A DNA stretch of 64,000 nt from Cryptococcus deneoformans JEC21 (taxonomy: Eukaryota; Basidiomycota; Tremellomycetes; Tremellales; Cryptococcaceae): the NCBI RefSeq assembly GCF_000091045.1, contig NC_006691.1, positions 83,621 through 147,620 of the forward strand. The letters are read 5' to 3'. This document shows, piece after piece, positions 47,698-59,550 of the stretch (positions are counted from its first letter, which is position 1; the number at the start of each line of letters is the position of its first letter). The notes beneath the pieces were generated by a model. The model did not search any database, had not been told where the DNA came from, and worked only from the letters and a program-made list of their open reading frames with translations. The position numbers and the translations under genes are program-made.

Positions 47698-49770
47698 TTT
47701 GTGATTTGATTAAAATGAACGAAAAGAACAAAGCAAGGCAAGAATGATGCAGTGTACTACGATGAGAGGAACTTGGTTGAGAAAAACCAATGACGTAACC
47801 CACGTGAATGATTTTGCAGGTGATCTTTGACGTACGACCGACGGACTATTCTTCCAGTCATTTGTATATCTTGAATCATCTGCAACTTCATATCTTATCT
47901 TACCTTCTCACTTCATTTTCGCTTTCCAACTGTCAACTATGAGAGTCATGATCGAGCCGCCAATGAGGCTTCCCCCTCGAGGACTGCACGCCCCCGTGGT
48001 CACTACCACGTGACTGAGCCTGGCCTGCGCCAAAGCGGCGTGGGCGTAAGAAGAAACACCCTATTCGGTACCTCTCTCAGGTCCCATCAATAGAATAGGG
48101 TCCCAAATTTGATGAGTCACGTTGGTAGAAAGGAGGAAAGTTGCTCAAAGGATGGGGCTAGTTGACTTGTCGCCAGACAAGGCGGTCAAAGAGAAAGCGA
48201 TTATGACCGTATGTATCAGACGTTCTGTTCTGCATAACAGTGAGTAGGTCCCTTAAACTCGTTTTGGGATGGGAAGACTAAAAAAAAGCCCTTCCTAGTT
48301 TTTCTGGTCTTTCCTCATCACTATTCTCTACACTGCTCTCCGAGTCTGTTAGTACGCCAGTGCTGAGGAAACTCAGTCCAATAAAGACAAAACTAAGGCA
48401 ACATACTAATTAGACCCTAAAGGTTTCCAGTGACCGTTGGCCTGGTGGGGAGCATAGGGACATTGTTAAGGAGTTTGAAAGGGTAAGTTGAAACAGATGT
48501 CCTCTTTCATTGATCAGTTCCCCTAATATTCTTGACGTTAGTGAGGATTTTGTTGAAACCATTACAGGTATACGCAATGGGAGCTCCAAATTCCCATTGC
48601 AATAAACTCATTCTTATCCTTATATCTACCTTTAAAACAATTCCTACAAGACCCAATGGCCCGCCAATTCAGATCAAGGATTCGCAAGAATTCCTGGGAG
48701 GCGTATGACGCATGAATGGAGCTGCTCAGCACAGCGCTCAATCTGTTTGTCCGAGTCTTGACTGCTGTAAGTGCCTTGATTTTTACACCAATGCAGAGCT
48801 TGGGCTGAGTACGTTTAATAGTGGGTCATGTTGTTGTAGTATTAGCTTGCTGCATAGAAGAAGAAAAACCAGGAAAAAATGTATAGAATCAAGGCTAGGC
48901 GGCCTACAACGTCCCTGCGCGTCCCTGATTTAAGTCATCTTCGCCGGGTTAAATACTTATCCTTGTAGGTTTCTGATGCCAAAAATCGATATCAGCCAAG
49001 ATACAGGGCTCGGTGAGCTTGAATTGTTAAAAAGGAAAGGATAATGAGGGCCCGATAGCGGCAAGAAGATGAGTGCAGAATACAGTGAGGAGCGCCCAGA
49101 CCTCTTCTTCTCAGCTTGGACACCTGCGGGATGAAAAGAATTCAAGTTAAACAACTACGGCTTCCTATCTCGTCCCCAACAAGTCCCGGCCGAATGTGTA
49201 TTATGAACTGAATACGGGACGGAGACCGAGCAGCACTACATTGTTCAGGAGTAAGTAGGTGTGACACCTAACTAGATGATGGAGGAAGAGCCTGGAGTAG
49301 AAATATAGCTAACTAGACTATTTTCATATCGCATCTACAATTAATGCCTGTCTTTTCCTAATCACGCATGCGATTCAAATACTAATTATGCCAACTCGAG
49401 CAAAGACATACTGCCGACCATACTATTCCTAATCATATACTTTTCTTTCCCCTTCCTCAGACCTCCATTTCCTTGATCCTTCAGCGCTAGATGATACAAA
49501 AAGAGAAAGAGAATGAAAAAAACCAACTGAAATAATGTTTGTATATTGTCGTGTATATGAACTTTCGAAGAACGCCTGGTGTCTTTGGATTGTTTTGGAG
49601 TTTGTTGCGAGTAAAACCGAAAGGATATAAAAGAGGCTGTTGCTTATTACAAGGTATATGGGGGGGAAGGGGGCATTGACGCTCTTCGAGTATCCAGATA
49701 GGATAGTTCAACTGCCTTTTCCGTGTCTCATCTTCTCTCTTCACCGCAGCACGCCACCATTTCTTTCATC
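47698..49770. other. Gene-free region between Tnp2 remnant and C2H2 gene
   Basis: Presumed promoter side of the dead transposase and 3' flank of the transcription factor. Contains one copy of a diverged dispersed repeat (48071-48150). No gene, RNA or clear transposon end was recognised; CACGTG E-box-like words occur at 47801-47806 and 48009-48014. Confidence 0.45.
48071..48150 (+). repeat. Dispersed repeat, copy 1
   Basis: About 80 bases align in the same orientation with 58115-58195. Shared words include TCTCAGG/TGTCAGG + CCCATCA, ATAGGG + CCCAA, ACGTTGGT and GAAAGGA + AA. The copies are clearly diverged, roughly three quarters identical by eye. Confidence 0.6.
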
Positions 49771-51880
49771 TTATCTAGTGAAGGCAAACTGACTCCCAAA
49801 ATCACCTGAACTTCCTTCCATAGGGCTTGTCAACGTCGAAAAGTTCAACGCTTTCCCGGCCTGCCCTGCAGCGCCCGTCCCAGCTCCGGCTCCTGCTACG
49901 ACACCTGCCCCAGAAGGACCGATCGGGAAAGGATTACCTACGGTGGGGGTTGGATGATCCCCATCAGCTGGCCGGAAACCATCTACGGGGTTCGGAGGCG
50001 GCATTGGTAGATGCTGAGGAGCTGAAGGATGACGGGGAACAACGCCTCCTGGGAGAGAAGGTGGTCCAGAAAGGTAGAGATATGTAGGTGGGCCCATACT
50101 CATCGCAGAGGCAGAAGCGGAAGCAGGTTGATTAGATATGAATCTGCCGTCCATGCTAACGCTTGAGACATTGCTGCTGGATGTGGAAGGACGAGAGTCG
50201 ACGGACATCATACCAGCCTGGAAGGGCATACCCTGTGGAGGCACACCCCAAGAGTAGTTGGTAGGGTAAGAAAAAGATGGTCGGCCGTCAGTTGACACAG
50301 AGAGTGTCGAGGTCGAAGACTCTCGGCGATCCCAGTCAGAATCAGGGGCAGATGTCGTAGAGGCGAACGAAAGACGTTGGTAGTTTTGTTGCCAGGCAGC
50401 AGCGTTGGTCATGTATTGAGAGCTCGCTTGAGCTGAAGCGTGCTCTCTCTTCTTCTTCCTCCAAGCTTTTCTCATCTCCTTGAACTCTGCAGATTCATCA
50501 GTCAACGTTGTCTCAAAACAGCCCATGTGCACACTTACCAGCAGGCAACCTCTTCTCGCCATGTTTTTGTGTCATCACATGCGCGTTCAAATGGTTCAAT
50601 GTCCCGTAAGACTTTTCACAACCATTCCAACCACAAGGGTACAACCTTTCAATCTCTTCATACCTTCTTCTAGGCCTCTTTTTCTGCCCAGGACCGGTTG
50701 ACAAACTCATAAATTGCATCTGATCAGCGGTAGAGTTTGTATTATTTGAGGAGCCACCAGAATCGGAGCCGGCAGTAGGGACTGGAGGTGGAGGTGCGTA
50801 TGATGCGCGGATTTGACCGGGGAAAGAGGGTGGGAGAGAAGATCGCAGGGGGTCAAACGTAAATGCCCTGTCTCCAGGAAAGTTCGTAGAGGGGAAATGT
50901 CGGTCATCTTTAAACGGCAAATGGGCAGATCCTGAAGAGTGATGGAAAAAAGATGAAGTATCAGTCATGCCTGGGATTTGACGAGCGATAGATTGAGCAC
51001 TAGGAAGAGTCACCGCACCGTGGTAATTGGTGTAACTGGGCAAACCATCACTCGTTTGCGGTCGACCCGCGAAAGCTGGTGGTCGATTTTGACTATTGAG
51101 ACTATGGTGCGCTGCTTGTTGCTGTTGAAGATAACCCATTGGCATGTGTGCAGGCGCAGAAGGGAGACCGAGAGATGAATTAGCAGCATCATGTGACGAA
51201 GATGGTGGGAATTGGCCCCAATTTGAACCAGGAATGTTATACTGAGGTGCAGATGACCGTCGGTTGGTAGGAAGAAGTTGGGGATTGACAGTATTTTCGT
51301 TCTCTGGTGACACATTCTGAGAACCTTGCCCATCCCCATCTTCTTCTGTTGATCCACCAAGACCCAGCATCTCATTTCCTTCCTCTATTGTCCCCTCCGG
51401 TTTTCTCATATCTCCCCGTTCGCCCAGCTTCTGTGCATCCTGTGACACTGATCCACTCACGCTATTCTTCTTGCTCATCATAAAGTTTGAATATGGACTA
51501 CGACTTTGTAAAGCTCCTCCGGCTGTTGCAGGCCGTCTTGTATCGGCCAAATTCGGTCTGACAAAGTTTTTCGAGATACCCGGGAGGTTGTCGACCGATG
51601 AAAACGATCCGCCAGCGGCGCTACCAGATGCTGATGAAAAGGATGAAGCAGATGATACCCCGTAGTTGTATGAATCTGGGAAGTATGAATGCCCAGGCGC
51701 GGCGTTGGCTGCGGGTGTGAATGAACCGGTAGATGGGGATACACCGGTGGGAGATGCAAAGGTGGGTTTGAGGGGCTCAGGTTTGTAAGGCGTACAAGTG
51801 AATGCAGCGTCTCCTGATGCGAGTGCTGGTGGCCCAAAGGCAAAATCGGTTGGAGAAGACGTTTCTGAGCCGGCCATCAT
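49771..51880 (-). CDS. C2H2 zinc-finger transcription factor
   Basis: Two minus-strand exons (51880-50539 and 50486-49771), 685 residues. A single C2H2 finger lies near residue 420: YPCGWNGCEKSYGTLNHLNA with spacing C-x4-C-x12-H-x5-H, followed directly by HGEKRLPAEFKEMRKAWRKK, a basic extension conserved in a fungal family where one finger plus this arm binds DNA. It is preceded by the basic stretch KKRPRRRYEEIERL. Both flanks are long Ser/Pro/Asn/Gln/Gly-rich activation-type regions; the C-terminal part includes a GAGVVAGAGAGTGAAG run. The intron interrupts the sequence just after the finger. I cannot assign a named ortholog. The long gene-poor upstream region suggests complex regulation. 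The start used is the first of two adjacent ATG codons. Confidence 0.87.
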
Positions 51881-54800
51881 GTCTACGAATGGATGAATTA
51901 GGACATGATACAGACCGTGTAAGAATTCCCCCTTACGTGAAGATAATTGAAGGATTACTCACCGCCGATAAGAAGGATAGATAAAAAACCGATTTACAAC
52001 GAATATGTATTGATACAGATGGTCTGGTTGATAACGGCAGACGATCTCAGTTTGGTTGGATCGATGAATATAAAACAGGGAGGAACACGGTGGCGGCTGA
52101 CGATATTTCCAAATGCGTTTCGCGCGAACCGTCGGCACATGAGTTGGTGATTCGACGCACGTTGTTTAATGGCAATCACATGGTGGTATGGGACCAAATC
52201 AGATGGGAGATTGTATTGGTGAGGATGGACCGTAAAGGAGGAGGCGGCAGGGCAGAGTATGGTCAGCGTTCATCCAGGGTTGAAGATGTGTACATCGTCT
52301 CGAAAGACGCATGCGACTCACCACGGCAAAACACCACACGCGAGAGACAGCGGCCGTAGACAAAGCCGTACTCAACGACGGAGCAATATAGACAGGGCGG
52401 CCAGAGATTCAAGGCTGTCTCGTGGAGGAATCTTTGGATGACTTGTACAGGTGAGAGAAAGTCGGTGGTTGAGACTGCGGAAAAGAATAGGGTGACGTGT
52501 GAAGTGGTGGCTTAGATAAGGGCGGCGTCTGTGCGGGCGATGAGGAGATGGGGGGGTGATGGTGGCTGGGCGGTGTATATTCTTTTCCTTTCTAAAGTAA
52601 TACAACTAATAACTGGCGACGGTCAAGAGCTGAGGGACGGCAGTATTTGTTGAGTCCCCCCGAGAATCTGAACCCGCGACGGATCCAATAGTCCGAAAGC
52701 CTATTAGGTCATTTTTGCCATGACAGACTTTCACTAGCGCCCTTTTCATCAACCCTTAATTTTATCATCCGCCGCATCCACCTGCGTCACGCTATCCGCC
52801 TTCTTTCCCTTCCGTAGTGCGCCGAAAAAACACCGTAGAATCGCAGACCACAGCCCCGTCCCTGATGATGCACCGGCCTCCGCCTCCACTTTCTACGATC
52901 ACTCACTTAAGTAAATGAATTCCATCCCGTAATGAACCCCCTATTTCTTCTACTTTTTGGCATGCCGGGGCGGGTGGTGACCAATAATGATCTATGATAT
53001 GAACCAGTACGCCCGCTGTATATTGGGTGGCCATGACGATCCCTTTGCCTTTGCATGTCAGTCATGAAAGCCTCATCCGGTACTGAACGGCATACGTTCG
53101 CCATGCAATGCATAGACAAATAGCGTACGCACGAGACGTAGCGACGTACGGGTACACATAAAAATTCCATGTTCTTGTTCTCCCCACTTGCTGCGCTCGG
53201 TTACGTGTGTGAATGAGCAGATAAACGTTCGTCTCCCTTCGGCCACAATCTGCTCAATTATGTTTATTATCACCTCTTTCCTTCTCACGCATTTACCGTT
53301 ATGTCCTGCTCTATGCTTTGTCCGCGGTCTTTGCTAATTGTCCAGAGACCTCCTATAAACATCCTTCCAAACGCCGATAGCAAAACACCAAATTATCAAG
53401 GCAACAGCATACATAAAATTTCAAACACCGATCAAGTTTCGCAATTATCAGATCCCTACATCGGCAAGATCGGTTTCCGTTTATATAGACAACGCACAGA
53501 CATGGAAAGCTATGTACGTTGAGTAAGTCTGTGCGCATCCATCAACAGGGCCATCGGGCGGCCATCAGTCAGCCGGTTGCTGTAAATTATGTTTAGGATT
53601 TGAGAGTCATATGTTCAGTCTTATAGGAGTCTAGTTTTATCATGGAGCAAGGTGTTATGGGGTAAGTATGGAATGCGACAACCGTTATTATGAAATGAAG
53701 GAAGCAGAAGAGGAAGAAGCTGAGAGACGAAGAGACAAGGAACAAAAAAGAGAAAGTAGTAGTGAGCAGCGATAACAAGGATGGGGGATGCAGATATGTT
53801 GTACCAGTACAGTCGAGAGTGCCCAAGTCTCATGAACGGTATCCAGTATGCATGTCATATAAGTAAATTGTGAGATGTGAGAGGTGAGGAAATGAAAAGA
53901 GAAGAACCTGACGACGAGAGATGTCGCTCGTAAGGTTTGCTACAGAGCCGCACCACCAAAAAATCAACCACATTACGAATGTACAGAACACCGAAATTCA
54001 ATTGATGAGACTCAATCAGGACTCAAACAAGGATTGAGACTCAAGGTAATGAACGGCAGATAGCAGAGATGACAGAAATAAATAAAGTAGATGATAGCTT
54101 TGAGGAAAAGCATCATATGATAAGCGCAAAACGTACCCACAGGGTTGATAGTCGTTGTTGATAGCTCGCTTGTCGACTTCATTCATCATCCATCAATCTT
54201 AGCTTCTTTTGAACAGGGCGTCGATCCTTTTAGACAGAAATAGGATATTTCTAGGTTCTATAATGTATGTACGACAATCCGGTTGTTTCGGATACCCAAA
54301 ACGCAGTGATAATCTTCTCTTCCTGTTTACATCTCTTTTCCGGGTCAAAACACGTAGAACCCATCTAGCATGCATTGCAACCCGACCTCCAGACGCGTCA
54401 GATATCAGATGATGATGGACCGATGCATTTCAGCGAGTTACAAGTTACAAAGTACTATTTCTTCATTGATCTTTTAGTCCCAAGGGACAATCAAGGGCCT
54501 CGTATGAGAGCACTGTCCCACGAGTCACAACACACTGCAGTTTGCGGATTAGTAGGGGCAGAGGAATGAAGACAATTGTCCAAACATCATCCCAAACTTG
54601 GTATAGACGGTCTATATTATCTCAATACCTGTCTAAAGCAGCTTTCGGCTCTCGGCATTCAGCTTTTAGCTCCTTCCTCTTTGTTCTATTGTTGTCTTCT
54701 GCCTCTTGCATGCTCTGGCGTCTGGTATCGTAGTGCCAATCACCATATCTCGGAGTAGTGCATAATACTATATTGCTATGCCGGCCGGCAAGGAATAAAG

Positions 54801-56671
54801 AAACTGATTACCCAGAAAGGAAATTTTCATATCACCCATCTTCCGTAATAATGATACAATTAATTGTGCTTATTTTTATTATCGTTTTATCGATCGCGGA
54901 CATGTCACTTTTTGTGTTTGGCCACCGTGGCCACGCGAGGCATCTTCATCATCATATCGTTCGTTTGTCATCATGATCATACTTTGGGTATTTTGGCTTG
55001 TTTATGTCGCAGATTTAGGCTAGCTACTATTGCTTGCTGCTGGTCTACGGGTTCCCTTAGTTATGGCTGCGTCCGGGATCTCGATGATTTACTTGACGAT
55101 AAGAGAGCATCTAACATCCAATAATATCGAGCATCCAACAATCAGCTCTTCCTTCGTTTAATTTTTTTTATCGTTCTACCTTGAATTTTTATCGCAAGTT
55201 GAAACATCGGAAAGGGGCCAGACACTCAGCTGCCAGCCACACCCTTTTCCTGCCGTTATTTTTTGCACCGCTTACTATCGCAATGACCCCAATAATAACA
55301 TTTTACGCGCCTGGCGACCCTTCGGACCTGAACTCAATAATTAATAGATTTTCTCTTCTCCCTTCTATATCGCTTCTCGCTCCTATCACCTAGAAGCTTT
55401 GTAGATGATCTTAGTCTAGGAACAAGGAATATGGTCATTCCTATTTTTATTTTTTTTTGTTAGACAAATGAAGGGTGCGCGGAGAAGAGTTGCATGCTCA
55501 ATCTCAAAGCTCAAGGCGTTCCATGCTTAACTCCGCCACTCCTCGTTTGCTGTCTGTCCATTCGCGCAATGTCCAGTGTCGATTTGCGTCGTTCGCCTTT
55601 CGACGTCAAGCTAATTCGTTGGAACCCGATCGAGAACAAAATATGCGGTACCGTCACACCTCTAATAGAGAATCAGATTGGAAACGGTTTTTTATTATTT
55701 AGACAGAGGTGCTGGTCGGTTCCGTCAACTCAAGTAGGTATAATTAAGTATCATCGATCGTATTATTATCTACTGTCAGGCCATACACACTCCAACCTCA
55801 TCGTTACAGCCTTAAAAGTATTTTTGCTGCTTTGATTACCAAGGGAGTGTATAGACAGCGTCCAAACAATAAATCCTATGAAGGGGGAAGATAAGATCTC
55901 GTCAATCTACCACAACCCGAAACGCATGCCTGTAACATGCTCCTCTTCTGAACCTTCTTCCATATGAACAACAACAACTAACGCTGTCAAAAAACTCAAT
56001 CGACTTGTCAAATTACGTGCAACCTGCGGGCTTCTTCCTCTACGCGTGAGCGACAGATTCGATTCATTGCAGGCCGGTTTGAGAAAAGAAGTGTATGGGG
56101 AAGTGGTCAAGAGAGCTGTTTGGTGTGAATGGTCCCCCTTCTCAAAATCTGTTCTTTTTGGTCACCATGGAGGGGGCAATGACACCGTCGAAAGCGTATA
56201 AATATGGATATTCCGCGTAATAGTTCTCTCTACCATCAAAGCCTTGGCAGTTTTCACGCAGCTCGTTCCCATGAAGAGGATATGTGCCGGGCTACATCAA
56301 TTGTTGTAAGGACTACAATAAGTCGTAAAGTCTAGAGGGACAAGGATCATGTATGAAAATAGCTGAACAGGCGAGAGTAGTCGATCGGTCTACCGGCGTG
56401 ACATCATGCGAGTTCTCACTCTCTTTACGTACTACGCCAAACTCCATCCTTTTTTGGTCGCCTCGGGCTCTTCCTTGTTCGACGTCAAGCCGGCAGCTCC
56501 ACCCTCCTCCACCCTGCTCATCGTCACGTCTTAACGTCATCCCGAACATATGCAGGTATAGATTCTCATATATAAAGAACGCTATGGTCCCATTAATCCT
56601 GTTCCACCGCAGTACGCTACCAAACTAACCTCTCTAACGATAAAACCGTAGTACTTCGCAAGTAATTCAAG
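51881..56671. other. Gene-poor interval of about 4.8 kb
   Basis: Upstream of the C2H2 gene. Open frames are short, unspliced and without family resemblance. A 75-base stretch at 52654-52728 faintly resembles a tRNA but does not fold as one. At 54000-54045 there are short direct and inverted GACTCAA/GATTGAG words. The size suggests long leaders, enhancers or non-coding transcripts, but the sequence alone does not show them. Confidence 0.5.
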
Positions 56672-56996
56672 ATGGGCGTGCAGCATGTAAGTTAAAACCT
56701 TTCGTTTGATGTCCCTCCTCTTTGCTCGCTATGTACTCATGAAGCATTTTAAGGATCAACCTAACCCTTCCCACTACACAGCCAAGAGCGATGTCCACAA
56801 TGATACCTCCGCTGTCCCTTCCCAGTTCGACAGCAAAGACGTTCCTCGGGAAGCTGGTCACAGTGGATACACAGCTGAGAAGTCTCATGATTTGAAGAAG
56901 GCCCAGAATGCCCTTCATGAAGGACTCCAACCGGCCGAGGACTCGAGGAACAATTTGAGCAGTTCTGAGAGCGGTCCTCGGAACGCGAGCACTTGA
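56672..56996 (+). CDS. Small hydrophilic protein (stress/LEA-like composition)
   Basis: Two exons: 56672-56686 (five codons, MGVQH) and 56754-56996, giving 85 residues; the intron has GTAAGT and AAG ends. The product is almost free of large hydrophobic residues and rich in Ser, Asp, Asn, His, Lys and Glu (for example AEKSHDLKKAQNALHEGLQP), as in hydrophilins and small conidiation or stress-induced proteins. There is no known catalytic motif. Good codon use and a consistent splice support it as a real gene; the function is inference from composition only. It is isolated, with more than 1 kb of empty sequence on each side. Confidence 0.62.
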
Positions 56997-57655
56997 GGAC
57001 AGATCAGTCTAGCAATAGTAAGCCGATTCGTATTAGTGAAGGATATCAAGAGTTAATCTCTGATTGACAGATAAGGAGAAGTGGTAGTGATGTTCAAACT
57101 GTTAAAATCAATCTGGCGAAGATCACTAAGTTGAAGCACCATCATGAGTCATCAAGATTCATCAGTAGTCATCATAATGTATTGCTGCATCGATCTCAAT
57201 GACTTTGGTTGATAGTTTTAAGGGGCAGCCCGTAGCCCGCGACACCAAAGTTCCAAAATGTAGTCCCTACAGAAATAAAAAATGCAGTCAACGACTGTAA
57301 ATTCGCAAACACATAAAATAGTCTGTTTCTCTGTCCTCACCGCCCTTCTGCTTGGGGCAGATGCCCTTCAACTTGGAGAGGATTCCCCAGAGACAGTAGG
57401 CAGTCCCGGGTTGGTTGTCCTTGAGTTTCCATCTTTGTTACGACTCGTCCCGAACAAGGTCCAGCCTTGGAGACGAGATAGAAAGCCGTAGTTTAACTAA
57501 GCAATGAGATATATGTATGATATACCTCTTGACACTTGTCTGTTGGTGTATGGTATAGGGCGGAGGTATATTCGCTTGGGAAGATCAGGCAAGCTTATAT
57601 ACTAGTGGAGTAAGTTTATGTCGAAGGTGGTGCAAGGTAAGACGAGAGTGAGCAC

Positions 57656-57834
57656 TGGGAGCTCGAGGACCTTTCGCAAAGTAACTTATGAAATATTGAT
57701 CTTCGAGGGGAAGATCAATAAGATCGAGGACAGAGCTCCCCTTTATATACTTCTACAGAAATCTATTTATATCCTTCGAGGTCCAGCCGGACGTCCAGTT
57801 CTTTTCTCGGAGGTCCAACGTCCAGCTGGACCTT
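57656..57834. repeat. Nested inverted repeats (fold-back element candidate)
   Basis: GGGAGCTC (57656-57663) pairs with GAGCTCCC (57733-57740). Inside it, TTGATCTTC (57696-57704) pairs with GAAGATCAA (57710-57718). Just to the right, a 17-base arm at 57778-57794 pairs with 57818-57834 with two mismatches. Together they could form a multi-stem structure typical of fold-back or MITE-like remnants. Confidence 0.6.
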
Positions 57835-58114
57835 CTTATCTGAACGGATCTTGCCTTCCTATTACGTAACTCCCTCGTCTGATGTCTGATCTCTTATCTC
57901 TTCTTCTTTGTGCAGGCTCGTGCGTCGAGAGATATGGATGGCTTAGGAGCTTTCTTTGTCAAAGGGGCAAAGTTAGAATGATAATTGGTTGTACGGGTGC
58001 AAGAGAAAGTCGTCGTGGAGACACAGTATCATTATATATTGCTGCCACTCATTGGGGGTTGGGCGTCGTTGCGTGCAAGATTTCACCATGTTCTCTCACC
58101 CAAGTGTGCACTAG

Positions 58115-58195
58115 CATTCTCTGTCAGGACCCATCAGTGGATAGGACCCCAATGTTGAAAAACGTTGGTTGAAAGGAAGAAGGTTGAGAGAAAGG
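58115..58195 (+). repeat. Dispersed repeat, copy 2
   Basis: Diverged partner of 48071-48150, same orientation, about 10 kb away. Confidence 0.6.
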
Positions 58196-58402
58196 GACGA
58201 GTCAAGATGACGGACGGAGACGGACGGCGGGGCCGAGGACGTATGTTCTCGACGAGAGGAATCTCTGGCCGAAAGTTCAGGACTTTTTGAGAACTTTTTT
58301 TATTTTGGGTTGGGGTTTGGGCGTTCCGCGCTGTACCGTCACTCGTCCTCTTGTTGCGTCCGGCTCTGACTCGCTGTTACTGAAGATGAATTAACCTTCT
58401 CG

Positions 58403-58747
58403 ATGCGTATTCTCAGGGTGTGGGAGCGTGAACATCGCGTCCCCGAGAAATGGGCTGCTATACCTCCATATGATTACGACAATCCTCATATTTTCCCATT
58501 CACAACAATAAACAGTGCTGGGAAAAGAGAAACCCGTCACCTCACACCTTTGTTTATTCCTCTCTCAAAACATGTAATAAAGCTTCACGAGGAAGGATTT
58601 GATGAGGAATGGTTTGATCTTTGGGATAGGCTAAAACCAGATCCAGAGAAATTTGCACCGTATCATCTACCTCTGGAGAGACCTTGGCCATATAAGGATA
58701 TTGCTCTGAGGAGAAAGAAGGTTACTGATGAGAATCGAGAACGATGA
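58403..58747 (+). CDS. Uncharacterised small protein (114 aa)
   Basis: One exon of 114 codons ending TGA at 58745-58747. The peptide looks like real protein: balanced composition, aromatic-rich segments (WAAIPPYDYDNPHIFPFTTI, FDEEWFDLWDRLKPDP) and a charged end (ALRRKKVTDENRER). I do not recognise it. The start is uncertain: a CAG acceptor sits at 58416-58418 and an ATG at 58202 with a GTATGT donor downstream, but the phases did not fit, so the ATG at 58403 is used. It could be a gene fragment. Confidence 0.42.
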   Translation: MRILRVWEREHRVPEKWAAIPPYDYDNPHIFPFTTINSAGKRETRHLTPLFIPLSKHVIKLHEEGFDEEWFDLWDRLKPDPEKFAPYHLPLERPWPYKDIALRRKKVTDENRER

Positions 58748-59550
58748 TGATACACAATTGTACCAAATAATGTTGGATGAGGAGTGGACGTTAGAGGACG
58801 CCGAGTACTTTTATAACGCTATTTTTAATTGTATTTATAGTAGTAAAGGGAAAGCCGCAAGGTCATAGTTTAGATTAGCACCGTCTACAGGCCTTCAGGC
58901 ATGACCCTTGACAAACTTTTCCTTCATCTCGGCGATAGAGTTACGTCCAGCATGGAGAAACTCGACGAGTTGAAGAGGTTATTATTGGGTGCGAAATATC
59001 TCATGAGGCCGGGATGAGACAGAGATGGGAGGATTCACTGTGGAGTGGCAAGACCAGCTTACGTACATAACTCTATCACATTAACAACATTGTCAACTAA
59101 ATGAGACATCAATAGACCATTATACACAAACAACTATTATGAACACTACAACAAAATATACACATAAGAGGAAGACGCAAATGAAAGGTGATCGGATGCA
59201 CTACGCCATATGGCCGTGTGCGGAGAACAAGCGCGACCTGTAAGCGGGATAAGAGACTGTTTGGCATGACTCCAGCATAAAGCCGTTCCTTGGGTGATAA
59301 AGTCAGTTTCCAGCTTTCCAGCACAGCAAAACGAACAGACTTACACCAAAAACTGCCGTCCGATCCCTGCGGTGGCTATGCCTCGGTTGTCTCACTTAAA
59401 AGTCCATTCATACTCTTCCTTCGCCACCAGAGTCAGATGAGAGACTGGGTGGAAATCTTCCTGGGGAGATGTCGGAAGATGCAGTCGCGGGTTGCTTCCA
59501 CAGGAAGGCGGGACTGCTAGTATCTGTTAACTATGTTCTCAATGATTGGG
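58748..59550. other. Intergenic region with possible gene debris
   Basis: On the minus strand, 58979-58895 reads QLVEFLHAGRNSIAEMKEKF and ends at a stop shortly after. It looks like the C-terminus of a protein, but a stop codon lies directly upstream and no acceptor is visible, so it is probably a fragment. Otherwise AT-rich and empty. Confidence 0.35.

Larger units (their letters stand above)
56997..58402. other. Intergenic region with fold-back palindromes and a dispersed repeat
   Basis: No supportable gene. It holds nested inverted repeats (57656-57740), a 17-base imperfect stem (57778-57834) and copy 2 of a dispersed repeat (58115-58195). A short minus-strand frame around 57310-57420 reads like gene debris (WGILSKLKGICPKQKGGED). 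Confidence 0.5.

Noticed and set aside
52654..52728. 75-base tRNA-like stretch on the minus strand with a GGGTTCAGATTC word and a possible acceptor stem
   Set aside because: T-stem, D-arm and anticodon loop do not fold acceptably (mismatched T-stem, eight-base anticodon loop). At most a decayed tRNA-like sequence; tRNAscan-SE would settle it.
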